Assembly: GCA_022709775.1 (NCBI GenBank)
Contig: JAKLIE010000003.1
Coordinates: forward strand, 1-17,606
Direction of reading: 5' to 3'
From: Pseudomonadota bacterium
Lineage (GTDB): Bacteria > Pseudomonadota > Gammaproteobacteria > Burkholderiales > Casimicrobiaceae
Length of the DNA stretch: 17,606 nt
Shown here: in pieces, positions 14,821 through 17,606 of the stretch
How positions within the stretch are numbered: position 1 is the stretch's first letter
Layout: every line of letters begins with the position of its first letter
Made by a program: the position numbers and the translations under genes
Notes under the pieces: generated by a model
What the model was told of the DNA's origin: nothing
The model's input: the letters and a program-made list of their open reading frames with translations, nothing else
The model's database searches: none

Positions 14821-16149
14821 GTGACGCGCAAGCTCTACATCCGCACGTTCGGATGCCAGATGAACGAGTACGACTCGGACCGCATGGCCGACGTGCTCGC
14901 CGCATCGGACGGCCTCGAGCCGACCGACCGTCCCGAGGACGCGGACGTCATCCTGTTCAACACCTGCTCGGTGCGCGAGAAGGCGCAGGAGCGCGTGTTC
15001 CACGACCTGGGCCGCGTGCGCGCGATCAAGGCCGCGCGCCCCGACGTGATCATCGGCGTCGGCGGCTGCGTCGCCTCGCAGGAGGGCGGCGCGATCGTGA
15101 AGCGCGCGCCCTACGTCGACGTCGTGTTCGGCCCGCAGACGCTGCACCGCCTGCCCGACCTGATCCGCGCGCGCCGCGAGACCGGGCGAGCGCAGGTCGA
15201 CACGAGCTTCCCCGAGATCGAGAAGTTCGATCACCTGCCGCCGCCGCGCGTCGAGGGCTCGAGCGCGTTCGTCTCGATCATGGAGGGTTGCAGCAAGTAC
15301 TGCACGTTCTGCGTCGTTCCCTACACGCGCGGCGAGGAGGTCTCGCGCCCGCTAGACGACGTGCTGACCGAGGTCGCCGACCTCGCGCTGCAGGGCGTGA
15401 GGGAGGTGACGCTGCTCGGCCAGAACGTCAATGCCTACCGCGGTGCGATCGACGGCACCGACGCGATCGCCGACTTCGCGACGCTGGTCGAGCACGTCGC
15501 CGAGGTGCCCGGCATCGAGCGCATCCGCTACACGACGTCGCACCCGAAGGAGATGACGCCGCGGCTCGTCGACGTCTACCGCAGCGTGGACAAGCTCGTG
15601 TCGCAGCTGCACCTGCCGGTCCAGTCGGGATCCGACCGCATCCTCGCGGCGATGAAGCGCGGCTACACGGCGCTCGAGTACAAGTCGATCGTGCGCAAGC
15701 TCCGAGCGGCGCGGCCGGGCCTGTCGTTGTCGTCGGACTTCATCGTGGGTTTTCCGGGCGAGACCGACGACGACTTCGAGCGGACGATGAAGCTCGTCGA
15801 GGACGTGCGCTTCGACGGCGCGTTCATCTTCCTCTACTCGCCGCGGCCCGGCACGCCCGCGGCCGAGCTGCCCGACCCGGTGCCGCGCGACGTCGCGCAG
15901 GCGCGTCTCGAGCGCCTGCAGGCCGCGATCGACGCGCAATTCCTCGCCGCGTCCGCCGCCATGACGGGCACGCGGCAGCGCGTCCTCGTCACCGGCCGAT
16001 CGACCCGTGACGCGCAGGAGCTGTCCGCGCGCACCGACAACAACCGCGTCGTCAATTTCGCCGGCGAGCCCGCGCTCGTCGGCCGCTACGTCGACGTCGT
16101 CGTCACGGCCGCGCTGCCGCACTCGCTGCGCGGCGAGCTCGCGGCCTGA
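14821..16149 (+). CDS. miaB: tRNA methylthiotransferase MiaB
   Basis: Radical-SAM enzyme converting i6A37 of tRNAs that read UNN codons to ms2i6A37. GTG 14821 gives 442 aa, the usual family length, starting [21 protein letters not shown]; the longer frame overlaps the riboswitch region. Auxiliary [4Fe-4S] cysteines Cys12, Cys49 and Cys83 are in the N-terminal MTTase domain; the radical-SAM motif CSKYCTFC gives Cys157, 161 and 164; the SAM-domain body includes [20 protein letters not shown] and [15 protein letters not shown]; a C-terminal TRAM domain covers about 378-440. Translation starts from GTG with only weak SD-like sequence. In many proteobacteria phoH and ybeY follow miaB; here a metalloprotease lipoprotein does, 27 bp downstream. 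Confidence 0.96.
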   Translation: MTRKLYIRTFGCQMNEYDSDRMADVLAASDGLEPTDRPEDADVILFNTCSVREKAQERVFHDLGRVRAIKAARPDVIIGVGGCVASQEGGAIVKRAPYVDVVFGPQTLHRLPDLIRARRETGRAQVDTSFPEIEKFDHLPPPRVEGSSAFVSIMEGCSKYCTFCVVPYTRGEEVSRPLDDVLTEVADLALQGVREVTLLGQNVNAYRGAIDGTDAIADFATLVEHVAEVPGIERIRYTTSHPKEMTPRLVDVYRSVDKLVSQLHLPVQSGSDRILAAMKRGYTALEYKSIVRKLRAARPGLSLSSDFIVGFPGETDDDFERTMKLVEDVRFDGAFIFLYSPRPGTPAAELPDPVPRDVAQARLERLQAAIDAQFLAASAAMTGTRQRVLVTGRSTRDAQELSARTDNNRVVNFAGEPALVGRYVDVVVTAALPHSLRGELAA

Positions 16150-16176
16150 CGAAGCACTCCCGTCCCCGAGGTGTCC

Positions 16177-17606
<1,430 letters not shown>

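Noticed and set aside
14387..14824. Plus-strand open frame between btuB and miaB
   Set aside because: It crosses the cobalamin riboswitch and has no protein-family character.

Overview
The window is about 70% GC with almost no non-coding space and looks like a chromosomal segment of a betaproteobacterium (Burkholderiales or a relative; inferred). Support: the zapB-like – zapA – 6S RNA – EVE-protein order, a cobalamin riboswitch upstream of a btuB/btuF pair, a typical proteobacterial GreB and MiaB, and heavy GC third-position bias that makes long shadow ORFs on the opposite strand. There is no transposase, integrase, CRISPR array or tRNA in the window.

Layout. Positions 1-189 hold three tandem 63-bp hairpin repeats. 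Positions 224-3016 (+) encode a molybdenum/iron-sulfur formate dehydrogenase alpha subunit, with no accessory fds/fdh gene in view. Positions 3113-7567 form a lipid-linked-sugar module: a polytopic GT-C type glycosyltransferase with a carbohydrate-binding-like C-terminal domain (minus) and, divergently, a translationally coupled pair (plus) that closely resembles mycobacterial DprE1 and DprE2, the two-step epimerase making decaprenylphosphoryl-D-arabinofuranose. Positions 7591-9377 (minus) carry two tandem TauE/SafE permease paralogs, followed upstream by an EVE-domain gene, the 6S RNA gene (about 10060-10238), zapA, a small coiled-coil zapB-like gene and greB. Positions 11593-14327 (minus) encode cobalamin uptake (outer-membrane receptor BtuB and periplasmic BtuF), controlled by a cobalamin riboswitch at about 14503-14692. 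Divergently (plus) lie miaB (14821-16149) and a lipoprotein metalloprotease of the DUF5117/DUF5118 type that runs off the window end.

How the genes work together. The BtuB/BtuF block is one B12-repressed operon without its inner-membrane btuCD. The zapB-like/zapA/ssrS/EVE block is a conserved housekeeping neighbourhood. The most interesting unit is the GT-C plus DprE1/DprE2 cluster: it suggests that this Gram-negative makes a polyprenylphosphoryl-D-arabinofuranose donor and transfers the sugar to an envelope acceptor. The DprE1-like protein has Ala where the mycobacterial enzyme has its benzothiazinone-reactive cysteine. The formate dehydrogenase subunit lacks the His/Cys motif for one of the iron-sulfur clusters found in canonical FdsA.
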